Below, piece after piece: positions 6,025-12,969 of a DNA stretch of 20,066 bases. The position numbers were made by a program, and so were the translations under genes. The first letter of the stretch is position 1; each line of letters starts with the position of its first letter. This DNA comes from SHLQ01 sp964562985 (GTDB lineage Bacteria > Actinomycetota > Acidimicrobiia > Acidimicrobiales > SHLQ01), in NCBI GenBank assembly GCA_964562985.1, contig CAZLWE010000064.1, positions 1 to 20,066 of the forward strand, given 5' to 3'. The notes under the pieces are model-generated. The model was not told the DNA's origin and made no database searches. It was given only the letters and a program-made list of their open reading frames with translations.

Positions 6025-8322
6025 TTATTTGGTGGAACTCGTGAGTGCCTGCCAGACCTTTTGTGGAGTGAGCGGCATATCAAGGTGACGTACACCCAGA
6101 TGCGAGATCGCATCAATCACCGCGTTGTGCACCGCGGAGGTGGATCCGATGGTTCCCGACTCACCGATACCCTTCGCCCCGAGTGGGTTTCGGAACGTCG
6201 GCGTCTCGGTGTTGAAGGTCTCAAAGAAGGTGAACTCAGTCGCTGCGGGAAGCGCATAGTCGGCCAGGGTGGAGGTGACTGGATTACCCCAGTCGTCGTA
6301 ACGCACCTCTTCGTAGAGCGCCTGGGAAATGCCTTGGGCGATTCCGCCGTGCTGCTGGCCGGTGACGATCATCGGGTTCAGGATTCTGCCCGCGTCGTCC
6401 ACAGCGATGTGGCGCAGGACTTCGACCTGTCCCGTCTCCGTGTCGACCTCGACCACCGAGACGTGGGTGCCAAAAGGGAAAGTGGCGCCTTCGGCATCGA
6501 AGTCCAATTCGAACGCAAGGCCTGGTTCGATCCCCTCTGGACGCCGATTGTCGTCGTGGGAGGCGGCGACCAGTTCAGCCCAGCTCACCGTCTTCGCTGG
6601 CACGCCTGCGACCGCCAAGCCCCCCGGGGCTTTCACGATGTCGACCTGTGCGGCCTCGAGAATGTCTGCCGCGAGCAGGGTCGCCTTCTCGAAAACTCGT
6701 TCGGAGGCCACAAACACCGCAGAACCCGCCGTCTGCAATGACCGAGAACCCACCGTGCCTGCGCCCTTGGGGACTTCATCGGTGTCCGATTGCAAAATGG
6801 TGATGTCCTCGATAGGGATGCCGAGTTGATCGGAAACGATCATCGAGAACGAGGTGATGTGACCCTGACCGTGAGCACTTGTCCCAACCCGGGCGATGAC
6901 CTTCCCTTCCGGCGTTACCTCTACCTTGCCGTACTCGACATGTAGGCCTGCGGGTGCGGTGACTTCGACGTATGTGCAGACGCCAATCCCGAGCACTCGC
7001 GGGTCGTCTGCTTCCCGGCGCGCCGCCTGCTCTGCTCGAAACGAGTCCAGGTCGACTTCTTCCAATGCCCGATCGAGAGCGGTCTCATAGGCGCCACTGT
7101 CGTACACCGCCCCCGATTCAGCAGTGAAGGGAAACGCGTCCTCGGAAATGAAGTTCATACGCCGAAGTTCGATGGGGTCGATGTCAAGTTCACCAGCAGC
7201 CACATCGATGATGCGCTCAAGCATTTGTGTCGCTTCAGGCCGGCCGGCCCCGCGATACGCGGCGATGGTCGGCCGGTTCGTTACAACAGCATCGGCAGAG
7301 AACGACACCTTGGGGATGTCATACACGCCTTGGATCACGACTTGCGTGAACCTAGGCAAGCCCGCGCCAGCACCAGCGTAAGCTCCGACATCCGCGAGGG
7401 CATGACACGACAATCCTGTAATCCGCCCCTGGGAAGTGAATCCCATCTGTGCGTTCAAGATCATGTCACGACCCTGATTCATCGCGACCATGTTCTCGCT
7501 TCGCGTCTCCGCCCACCGACAGGCGCGTCGAAGGTGCCGAGCGATCCACGACACGGCCACATGCTCGGCGTAGATCCCGTTCTTTGATCCAAAGCCACCA
7601 CCCATGGCCTTTGGCACGGCCACCCGCAAGAGCTCAGCATCGACATCAAGATTCTTGGCGAGCGCGCTGCGAACTCCCTGCGGCCCTTGCGATGGAATCC
7701 ACAGCGTGAGCCGGTCACCGTCAGGAATTGCCACGGCCCCGTTCGGCTCCATCGGCACGCCGGCTAGGCGCTGGCTGTGGATCCGCAGCTCGGTGACGTG
7801 CTCCGCATCCGCGAGTGCATCGATATCTTCACCGAAGCCGGTGTGGGAACAAACGTTGGTTCCCGCGTCGGGGAAGAGCAGGGTCGCCGAATCGCCAACA
7901 GCCAGCTCCGGATCAAGAACGACATCCACGTCGTCGTAGTCAACAACGACGAACTCCGCAGCGTCAACGGCTTGCGTGTGGGTCTCGGCGACCACCGCCG
8001 CGACGATGTCGCCAACGAGGCGCACACGGCCAGTCGCAAATATTGGACGAGCGAAGTGCTGTGGCTCGAACCGATACGGCATGGGTGCGATATCGGTGTT
8101 GGCCGACGTAAAGACTGCGACCACTCCCGGTTGCGCCTCGGCATCGGAGGTTTCGATCCTTGCGATAGCGCCATGAGCCACCGTCGAACGAACGAAATAG
8201 ATGTGCAGGGCTCCCTCGACTTCGAGATCGTCCAAAAAGCGCTCTGCGCCGGTCAGGAGCGTGGGATCTTCAACCCGCAGCACGGCGTTCCCAAGGATCG
8301 ATCCCCTGACGTCCACTGTCAT
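6025..8322 (-). CDS. Molybdenum hydroxylase large subunit, xanthine dehydrogenase/form II CoxL-like, without partner subunits
   Basis: 765 residues from ATG 8320-8322, preceded by a strong Shine-Dalgarno GGAGGA. It has the aldehyde oxidase/xanthine dehydrogenase a/b hammerhead domain (about 15-130) followed by the Mo-binding domain. The active-site loop reads AYRGAGR (355-361), the form II CoxL signature, not the AYRCSFR of true CO dehydrogenase. GGGFGSK and GAKGIGESG with catalytic Glu721 are present. The length matches stand-alone large subunits. Such enzymes hydroxylate aldehydes, purines or N-heterocycles in the cytoplasm and need a 2Fe-2S subunit and usually a FAD subunit. Neither is encoded in this window: upstream is a short divergent gene, downstream a GntR regulator. 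Family is firm; substrate cannot be given, and CO oxidation is unlikely. Confidence 0.88.
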   Translation of the reverse strand: MTVDVRGSILGNAVLRVEDPTLLTGAERFLDDLEVEGALHIYFVRSTVAHGAIARIETSDAEAQPGVVAVFTSANTDIAPMPYRFEPQHFARPIFATGRVRLVGDIVAAVVAETHTQAVDAAEFVVVDYDDVDVVLDPELAVGDSATLLFPDAGTNVCSHTGFGEDIDALADAEHVTELRIHSQRLAGVPMEPNGAVAIPDGDRLTLWIPSQGPQGVRSALAKNLDVDAELLRVAVPKAMGGGFGSKNGIYAEHVAVSWIARHLRRACRWAETRSENMVAMNQGRDMILNAQMGFTSQGRITGLSCHALADVGAYAGAGAGLPRFTQVVIQGVYDIPKVSFSADAVVTNRPTIAAYRGAGRPEATQMLERIIDVAAGELDIDPIELRRMNFISEDAFPFTAESGAVYDSGAYETALDRALEEVDLDSFRAEQAARREADDPRVLGIGVCTYVEVTAPAGLHVEYGKVEVTPEGKVIARVGTSAHGQGHITSFSMIVSDQLGIPIEDITILQSDTDEVPKGAGTVGSRSLQTAGSAVFVASERVFEKATLLAADILEAAQVDIVKAPGGLAVAGVPAKTVSWAELVAASHDDNRRPEGIEPGLAFELDFDAEGATFPFGTHVSVVEVDTETGQVEVLRHIAVDDAGRILNPMIVTGQQHGGIAQGISQALYEEVRYDDWGNPVTSTLADYALPAATEFTFFETFNTETPTFRNPLGAKGIGESGTIGSTSAVHNAVIDAISHLGVRHLDMPLTPQKVWQALTSSTK

Positions 8323-8402
8323 TTTCCTCCGTCGTTGTTATGCCACCGAGACGCTAGCGGAACGTTTCGCCGACGCAGGCGTACGGAAAGCCACATTCTC
8401 CC

Positions 8403-8431
8403 TTGACAGCTTCTTCTAAAGGCCTTATATT
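8403..8431 (+). promoter_or_regulatory. Near-consensus vegetative promoter (-35 TTGACA, 17 bases, -10 TATATT)
   Basis: TTGACA at 8403-8408 is a perfect -35 hexamer. After exactly 17 bases, TATATT at 8426-8431 matches the -10 consensus at five of six positions. Transcription would start near 8437-8440 and read rightward into the small protein gene. The divergent molybdenum hydroxylase gene starts 80 bases to the left. This is the clearest promoter in the window. Confidence 0.65.
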
Positions 8432-8533
8432 TAGGGCCTGATCACAAAGCGGCAAACTAAGTTACAAAATATACAAGCGCACGTTACGACTGCGCTCGAT
8501 GGCCAACTCCACGAAGGCGAGATCATCGAATCG

Positions 8534-8854
8534 ATGGCGGCCCAGGGCCAGATGTGGATGACCCACCTTTTCGAGCTAGCTCGCTTGTTCGGTATTCAAC
8601 CCCGCGCATACCTGATCGTGACAAACCAGCGAGTCCTTATCGCAAAGCTTGCGGGCAGGATTCCTGCAAAGGACATCGCAAAGGTCCAGAGCGGGACGAT
8701 CGTCGAGCAAAGGCCTCGCCTGCACGACGAGGCATTCGTCTTCAACACGACTGCGCGCGAGCTTCATGAACCTGGTCGAACAATCGGTCTCCAAGCGATC
8801 CGAGTCGAGGACTGGCTGTTCACTCCATCCTTTGGGTGGCAGTTCGTCGGCTAG
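8534..8854 (+). CDS. Small protein of unknown function, PH-like character; true start unclear
   Basis: From ATG 8534 the product is 106 residues. The stretch AYLIVTNQRVLIAKLAG resembles the core strands of bacterial PH-like domains, where a 'V(T)D/N-RRVL' pattern is usual; this is recognition by eye, not a firm match. No signal peptide or clear membrane segment is seen. The same frame is open back to 8435 (stop at 8432-8434), and the upstream codons read like protein (HVTTALDGQLHEGEIIES), resembling the helix that precedes such domains. Yet no ATG, GTG or TTG occurs between 8435 and 8533. The strong promoter at 8403-8431 would start the message near 8438, where the first codon would be CTG. 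The gene may use a non-standard start, may start at 8534 and lack the helix, or may have lost its start codon. Confidence 0.5.
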   Translation: MAAQGQMWMTHLFELARLFGIQPRAYLIVTNQRVLIAKLAGRIPAKDIAKVQSGTIVEQRPRLHDEAFVFNTTARELHEPGRTIGLQAIRVEDWLFTPSFGWQFVG

Positions 8855-8883
8855 TGCCGCTCGGCTCCACAACTACACCTCAG

Positions 8884-8918
8884 TCGGGCGTCGGTTCTCC
8901 CCTCCTACCGGCGCCCGA
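8884..8918. terminator. Strong GC-rich hairpin between convergent genes
   Basis: TCGGGCGTCGG (8884-8894) pairs with CCGGCGCCCGA (8908-8918), 11 base pairs including one G-U, with a 13-base loop. It sits in the 79-base gap between two convergent genes and is flanked by a second inverted repeat that includes both stop codons (TAGTGCC 8852-8858, GGCACTA 8930-8936). There is no T-tract, so it would act as a transcript-end stabiliser or a factor-dependent terminator for both strands. Confidence 0.5.
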
Positions 8919-8933
8919 CAATGGGGTCTGGCA

Positions 8934-9932
8934 CTACCGACGACGCTTCGCGGTAGGCGCCGCCACCATTCGGCCGTCTGACTTGCCGGTGATCTTGATG
9001 ATGCCTCGGGCTTCGGCTGCGGTGACGAAGCTATTGAAGTTCCGGTAGCCAAGGGACCGTTCGTTGAAATCGGCGTCGCGCTTGCGCAGTGCGGTCTTGA
9101 GTCCAGTCAACGGAATCGGTCCGTCTTCTTTGATAAGCGCGGACAGAAGTGCATCAACTTCAGCCGCGTTGGACCCCGACAGCGCAACTTCGGGGTCGCC
9201 AGTACCGGTGAGCTCGACCTGACCCTTGTCTGCCAGGTCGGCGAGCAAGGCCCCGAAGGTTCGAAACCCAAGTTCGGCCTCGGAAAACGTCGGGTCTTTG
9301 CGGAGCAGGGCTCGCTTCAAGCGTGATGACCGAACGGTGCCCGATGCCGAGCTGAGTCCGGCGAGCGTGCTGGTCACGATGCCGATGTCAGTGTTGGTCG
9401 TTGGGCCGTCGTCTTCGGCCTTCGACTTGCTCTTCTTCTTGACTGGCTCATCGTCGGACACGAGGTTGTCGTAGAACATGAACTCATCGCACGCTGGCGG
9501 CAACAGCTTTGACGTGCTCTTGCGAACGCCCACGCCGATTACCTGCCGGTCGAGTTCGCGCAGCTTTTGCACGAGTGGGCTCAGGTCGCTGTCGCCGGTA
9601 CAGATCACGAACGTCGAGATGTAGTCGCGGTCGAGAGCGAGCTCGATCGCATCGATGGCCAACTTGATGTCCGCCGCGTTTTTGCGGCTGCCACCCATCT
9701 TCTGGGGAATGTCGACCAGCTCCACCTGGTGACGGGTGAGCATGCGACGGTCACTATCGAAGTACGACCAATCGGCATACGCCTTGCGGTGAATGACCCG
9801 CCCACGTTCGGCGAGTGCATCGGCGACCGGACCAAAGTTGAAGTCCGACCCCAGGTTCTCTCGAGAGCCGATCGCTAAGTTCTCGTAGTCGAGAAAGACA
9901 GCGATGCGCGGTTCGGTTTCATCAGAGGCCAT
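8934..9932 (-). CDS. NYN-domain (PIN-like RNase) protein with two C-terminal LOTUS/OST-HTH modules
   Basis: 332 residues from ATG 9930-9932, preceded by GAGAGG. A longer frame starts upstream but its first 29 residues are Arg/Ser-rich and overlap the preceding gene's end, so I rejected them. Residues about 8-160 form a NYN/LabA-like domain: FLDYENL with Asp15 and Asn18, KNAADIKLAIDA, and CTGDSDLSPLV supply the usual acidic metal site. A Lys-rich linker follows, then two similar modules (about 190-250 and 265-325), each with a 'LGFR-F' or 'LGYR-F' motif typical of LOTUS/OST-HTH RNA-binding domains. The likely role is cytoplasmic RNA binding and cleavage. It lies 46 bases downstream of the CobT-like gene on the same strand, suggesting an operon. 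Nuclease activity is predicted from family only. Confidence 0.82.
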   Translation of the reverse strand: MASDETEPRIAVFLDYENLAIGSRENLGSDFNFGPVADALAERGRVIHRKAYADWSYFDSDRRMLTRHQVELVDIPQKMGGSRKNAADIKLAIDAIELALDRDYISTFVICTGDSDLSPLVQKLRELDRQVIGVGVRKSTSKLLPPACDEFMFYDNLVSDDEPVKKKSKSKAEDDGPTTNTDIGIVTSTLAGLSSASGTVRSSRLKRALLRKDPTFSEAELGFRTFGALLADLADKGQVELTGTGDPEVALSGSNAAEVDALLSALIKEDGPIPLTGLKTALRKRDADFNERSLGYRNFNSFVTAAEARGIIKITGKSDGRMVAAPTAKRRR

Positions 9933-9978
9933 GGCCCAGCCTCTCAGACAACGCCGCCCACCGCGCTCTCTTGTTCGG

Positions 9979-11688
9979 TTATCTACCGGTGAAGAGCCGC
10001 TCGATGATCTGATACTCACCGAGCGACAGTGTCCCGGCTAGGTCGATTCCGACGCTATTGGCGTAGATCATGTCGACCGACCAGTCCACCGAGGCCGCCC
10101 CGATCTGCACCGCTCCCGTCCGTTCTATTTGCTGGACCACCAGCTGCAGATGTGATTCGAGGAACGACTCACCGTTGGCGTTCATCGTGGCGGCCTCCAT
10201 CGGCGCGCCGTCGCTGAACACGATCAGCACTTTACGAGGTTCAGGCCGAGCGAGTAGCCGCTGGTAGGCCCACACGATCGCCTCGCCATCGATCCCCTCT
10301 CGAAAGTGCTGACTGTTCATCATGGCGGCAACCGAGTGCCGCGATCGTTTCCATGGCGTGTCGGCGTCCTTGTAGACGATGTGGCAACCCTCGGCGAGAC
10401 GTCCAGGCGATTCGGGTTCTCCAGCTCGTCGCCACTCCCGCAGTGCCTCCCCGCCGTTCCATGCATTGGTCGTGAAGCCAAGGATCTCACTGGTCGCGCC
10501 CGCGAGATCGAGAGCTCGTGCCAGCGTGTCCACGAGCACCGTGACCGACTGGTGTCGTTGGCGCTTCATCGACCCGGAGTTGTCGATTAGGAAACTCACC
10601 ACAGCTGGCGCCACGGGGCTGAAACGTTGCCTTCGAAATACGTTCTGGTTGCCAGGATTCGCAACGACCTGACCGAGGCGGGCGGGGTCTAGAAACCCGT
10701 CCTCCTCACCTGCACGCCATCCGTCCTCGGAGAAACCGACGAACAGCCGTTGCAGTCGACGAGCAAGCGTGAACGCGCTCACCGATTGCGCGGCTATCTG
10801 TTCGTCGAGTTGAACCCGAAGCTCTCGTAGCTTTTCGGGAGAATAGAGATTCCCACCGAGAAGCTCCACGTCGTGCTCTGTCGTATACACCCGATACCCA
10901 CCGAGGGATCCCAGCGCTTCCCGTTCGCTGGGCTTCGCGGCCGACTCGATGCCTGGAATCGCTAGCTCGCCATCTACAGAGTCTTCCTCGCCCCATTCCG
11001 GCGGCACAAACAACGCTGTCGTGGCCTGCGTCGTTTGTTCGGCGAACTCAACCGATGAATCGGCCACCATCTCCGCGATGGCTTCAGCGATTGAAAGGGC
11101 CGGCACAACGTACGCGGCTTGGTCGTGTCGATGCTCTCGCAGCCCTTTGAGCGCCGCGCCGATGATCGGCGAAATTAGCGCTCGTGTGCTTTCGAGCTGA
11201 TCCTCGATCAACTCGTCGTGAATTGGCGTGATCAGTCGGGCCCGCACCATGTGCAGCACCGTGTAAATCAACATTCCGATAGCGGTCGACGACAGTTGCT
11301 CGCGCGAGCACCAACTTCGAAAGGCTCGTTCGATATTTTTGCGGGTGCCCACGAGCGCATCCGGAACGAGTGATTCGCACCGAAGCTGTTCGAGCATGTC
11401 GAACACGATTCGTCCGACGACGTCGGTTGGCTCGTGCTCAGCAAAGAGTTCGGCATCGGAATGGCGAAGTCGTACTGCGATTGCATCGACCACCCCCCGC
11501 AACACAACATCGTCGGCAGGCAACGCGTCACCTGAGTGATCGGTGAGTAGGTATGGCGTGGCGATCCCGATGCCCACTTCGTCCACCCGAAGCTGTTGGG
11601 CCCGGTAGTCGGCCGTTGGCGTCTGGCCGAGAGCTCGTATCACCGCGGCGCCGTTTCGCTCCCTGCGTCGGCTTTCGGCGGTGGTCAT
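9979..11688 (-). CDS. cobT: CobT-like protein with C-terminal von Willebrand A domain
   Basis: 569 residues from ATG 11686-11688, which lies one base after the stop codon of the CobS-like gene; translation is probably coupled. The C-terminal 220 residues match the CobT family closely: a MIDAS motif FLIDNSGSM (Asp369, Ser371, Ser373), EILGFTTNAWNGG, HIVYKDADTPW, IDGEAIVWAYQRLLARPEPRK and FSDGAP. The N-terminal half is helical and less conserved, and holds an acidic stretch, as in CobT. In aerobic B12 synthesis CobS and CobT form the ATPase chaperone of cobaltochelatase CobN. No CobN or other cobalamin gene is in the window, and the next gene is an RNase-like protein, so this pair may serve another client. 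Family is firm; role is open. Confidence 0.85.
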   Translation of the reverse strand: MTTAESRRRERNGAAVIRALGQTPTADYRAQQLRVDEVGIGIATPYLLTDHSGDALPADDVVLRGVVDAIAVRLRHSDAELFAEHEPTDVVGRIVFDMLEQLRCESLVPDALVGTRKNIERAFRSWCSREQLSSTAIGMLIYTVLHMVRARLITPIHDELIEDQLESTRALISPIIGAALKGLREHRHDQAAYVVPALSIAEAIAEMVADSSVEFAEQTTQATTALFVPPEWGEEDSVDGELAIPGIESAAKPSEREALGSLGGYRVYTTEHDVELLGGNLYSPEKLRELRVQLDEQIAAQSVSAFTLARRLQRLFVGFSEDGWRAGEEDGFLDPARLGQVVANPGNQNVFRRQRFSPVAPAVVSFLIDNSGSMKRQRHQSVTVLVDTLARALDLAGATSEILGFTTNAWNGGEALREWRRAGEPESPGRLAEGCHIVYKDADTPWKRSRHSVAAMMNSQHFREGIDGEAIVWAYQRLLARPEPRKVLIVFSDGAPMEAATMNANGESFLESHLQLVVQQIERTGAVQIGAASVDWSVDMIYANSVGIDLAGTLSLGEYQIIERLFTGR

Positions 11689-11689
11689 C

Positions 11690-12625
11690 TCAGGTCAGCT
11701 CGGCATCGAATGCCCGCTGGAAGTACTCGGCTACGAGCGGTTGCTCAGCCTCGTCACACTTGTTGACAAAAGCGAGACGAAACGCCGTGGCCGGATCGCC
11801 GAAGATGGCAAGGTTCTCGGCCCAGGAGATGACGGTTCTCGGGGACATCACCGTCGAGAGGTCGCCGGCTGCAAAACCATCACGGGTTAGCCCGGCCACG
11901 ACGATCATCTTGTCGACGACTGCACGATCCGCGCCTGACACCTGAGCCAGCACAATCTCCGCTTCCTTCTCCGCACCGAGGTAGTTGAGCGTGGCGACAA
12001 CATTGAAGCGGTCGATCTGTGCCTGATTGAGCAATTGGGTGCCGTGGTAGAGCCCGGTGAGATTGCCGAGCCCGACCGTATTCGCAGTCGCGAAGAGGCG
12101 AAAGGCAGGATGAGGTTCGATGACTCGGTTCTGGTCGAGCAAGGTCAGGCGGCCGTCCTTTTCCAATACCCGTTGGATCACAAACATGACGTCGGGCCGG
12201 CCCGCGTCGAACTCATCGAAGATCAAGGCGACAGGGTTCTGCAACGCCCACGGCAACATGCCCTCGACGAACTCGGTGACCTGCGCTCCGTCGCGAACCA
12301 CGATCGCGTCGCGTCCAATGAGGTCGGACCGAGTGATGTGCCCGTCCAGGTTCACTCGCACCGCTGGCCAGTTAAGTCGAGCGGCGACCTGTTCGATGTG
12401 GGTCGACTTACCAGTGCCATGCGCGCCTTGGACTAACACTCGCCGGTTGTGCATGAACCCGGCCAGGATGGCCAGGGTCACCTCAGGGTCGAACGAATAC
12501 GCCGGATCGATCGTCGGGGTCCACTCCGTCGGCTCGGAGAACGCAGTGACTGCAAGCTCGGAAGCGAAACCGAATACCGCCTCTACATCAACGGCTTCGC
12601 TCGGCATCTCGTGTGCTTCACTCAC
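11690..12625 (-). CDS. cobS: CobS-like MoxR-type AAA+ ATPase
   Basis: 311 residues, close to the usual CobS length, from a GTG at 12623-12625 with GGTGAT a few bases upstream. Walker A is GAHGTGKST (67-75) and Walker B is ALIFDEFD with Asp137 and Glu138. Further CobS hallmarks are VNLDGHITRSDLIGRDA, the sensor stretch FRLFATANTVGLGN, and the GLYHGTQLLNQAQIDRF segment holding the arginine finger. It should form a hexameric ring with the CobT-like VWA protein encoded directly downstream. This is the first gene of an apparent three-gene operon. It follows a 344-base gap containing two strong hairpins, which would be in its leader if transcription starts upstream of them. The partner chelatase is not seen here. 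Confidence 0.87.
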   Translation of the reverse strand: MSEAHEMPSEAVDVEAVFGFASELAVTAFSEPTEWTPTIDPAYSFDPEVTLAILAGFMHNRRVLVQGAHGTGKSTHIEQVAARLNWPAVRVNLDGHITRSDLIGRDAIVVRDGAQVTEFVEGMLPWALQNPVALIFDEFDAGRPDVMFVIQRVLEKDGRLTLLDQNRVIEPHPAFRLFATANTVGLGNLTGLYHGTQLLNQAQIDRFNVVATLNYLGAEKEAEIVLAQVSGADRAVVDKMIVVAGLTRDGFAAGDLSTVMSPRTVISWAENLAIFGDPATAFRLAFVNKCDEAEQPLVAEYFQRAFDAELT

Positions 12626-12676
12626 GTTCGATCACCATATTCGTTCCCTGGGCTATGACCCCAAACGTCCTGCAAA

Positions 12677-12724
12677 ACGACGTAAACGCTGCAGATGGCG
12701 GGAAACCTGCAGCGTTTAGGTCGT
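12677..12724. repeat. Long hairpin with loop containing TGGCGGGAAAC (hairpin A)
   Basis: TAAACGCTGCAG (12683-12694) and CTGCAGCGTTTA (12707-12718) are perfect 12-base inverted repeats. Beyond a single G-G mismatch, ACGAC (12677-12681) and GTCGT (12720-12724) add five more pairs. The 12-base loop on the + strand is ATGGCGGGAAAC. On the minus strand, which the neighbouring genes use, the loop core reads GTTTCCCGCCA. The structure ends about 50 bases before the cobS-like start codon. There is no T-tract, and its length and near-perfect pairing make chance unlikely. Confidence 0.75.
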
Positions 12725-12728
12725 GAAT

Positions 12729-12750
12729 GAGTGGGCGTCGTTGGCCACTC
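12729..12750. repeat. Small hairpin between the two large ones
   Basis: GAGTGG (12729-12734) pairs with CCACTC (12745-12750) around a 10-base loop. It is weaker than its neighbours and lacks their loop sequence, but its position between them suggests a three-stem arrangement if the region is an RNA. Confidence 0.35.
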
Positions 12751-12769
12751 GATGGAACTGGCGATATTG

Positions 12770-12805
12770 GAAGCAGCGCCGGTGGCGGGAAACCGGCGCC
12801 GCTTC
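12770..12805. repeat. Hairpin with the same TGGCGGGAAA loop but an unrelated stem (hairpin B)
   Basis: GCGCCGG (12776-12782) and CCGGCGC (12793-12799) pair perfectly. Beyond a single A-C mismatch, GAAGC (12770-12774) and GCTTC (12801-12805) add five pairs. The loop is TGGCGGGAAA. The design mirrors hairpin A: an outer five-pair stem, one mismatch, a longer inner stem, then the same loop. The stem sequences share nothing. Together the two look like paired copies of a structural element under selection for loop sequence and stem pairing. Confidence 0.72.
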
Positions 12806-12969
12806 GTGATGGATAGACGAGCCACGACGTCACTTCGTCGCGCAAAGTTCTTAGGAACCCCAAAAGAGGGGACCTGAGCGAGACAAACAAGGTGGTTGAT
12901 ATCTCCGACGTTACGAAGCGGGAGGAGAGATCGAACGCCTGTGTGATGTCTCGCACCGCAGGGCATGTC

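Larger units (their letters stand above)
12626..12969. other. 344-base non-coding gap between xsc and the cobS-like gene, rich in inverted repeats
   Basis: It lies downstream of xsc and upstream of the cobS-like gene, both on the minus strand. It contains three hairpins (12677-12724, 12729-12750, 12770-12805) and a weaker pair, GTTC-TTAG-GAAC (12847-12858) followed by CCCC-AAAAGA-GGGG (12858-12871). Open frames through it have Pro/Ser/Arg-rich, low-complexity products with no recognisable domain. I see no cobalamin riboswitch landmark. It may carry the end of the xsc message and the leader or promoter of the cobS operon. Confidence 0.6.

Noticed and set aside
6025..8322. Aerobic carbon monoxide dehydrogenase large subunit
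   Set aside because: The active-site loop is AYRGAGR, not the AYRCSFR of form I CO dehydrogenase, and the medium and small subunit genes are missing.
8357..8370. Imperfect palindrome GCGGAACGTTTCGC upstream of the molybdenum hydroxylase gene as a GntR operator
   Set aside because: It pairs at only 12 of 14 positions and does not resemble known HutC-type GntR half-sites; chance is a fair explanation in GC-rich DNA.
9933..10019. 29-residue N-terminal extension of the NYN protein
   Set aside because: The extension is Arg/Ser-rich and overlaps the end of the CobT-like gene. The ATG at 9932 has a purine-rich site before it and sits at the family's usual distance from the first catalytic Asp.
8934..12625. 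Calling the cobS-cobT-like genes a cobalamin synthesis locus
   Set aside because: No CobN or any other B12 gene is present and no cobalamin riboswitch is visible upstream. Family names are kept, but the pathway is not claimed.
12626..12969. Intrinsic terminator for xsc or a CRISPR-like repeat array
   Set aside because: None of the hairpins is followed by a T-tract on the minus strand, and there are only two copies of a loop motif with no regular repeat-spacer pattern.
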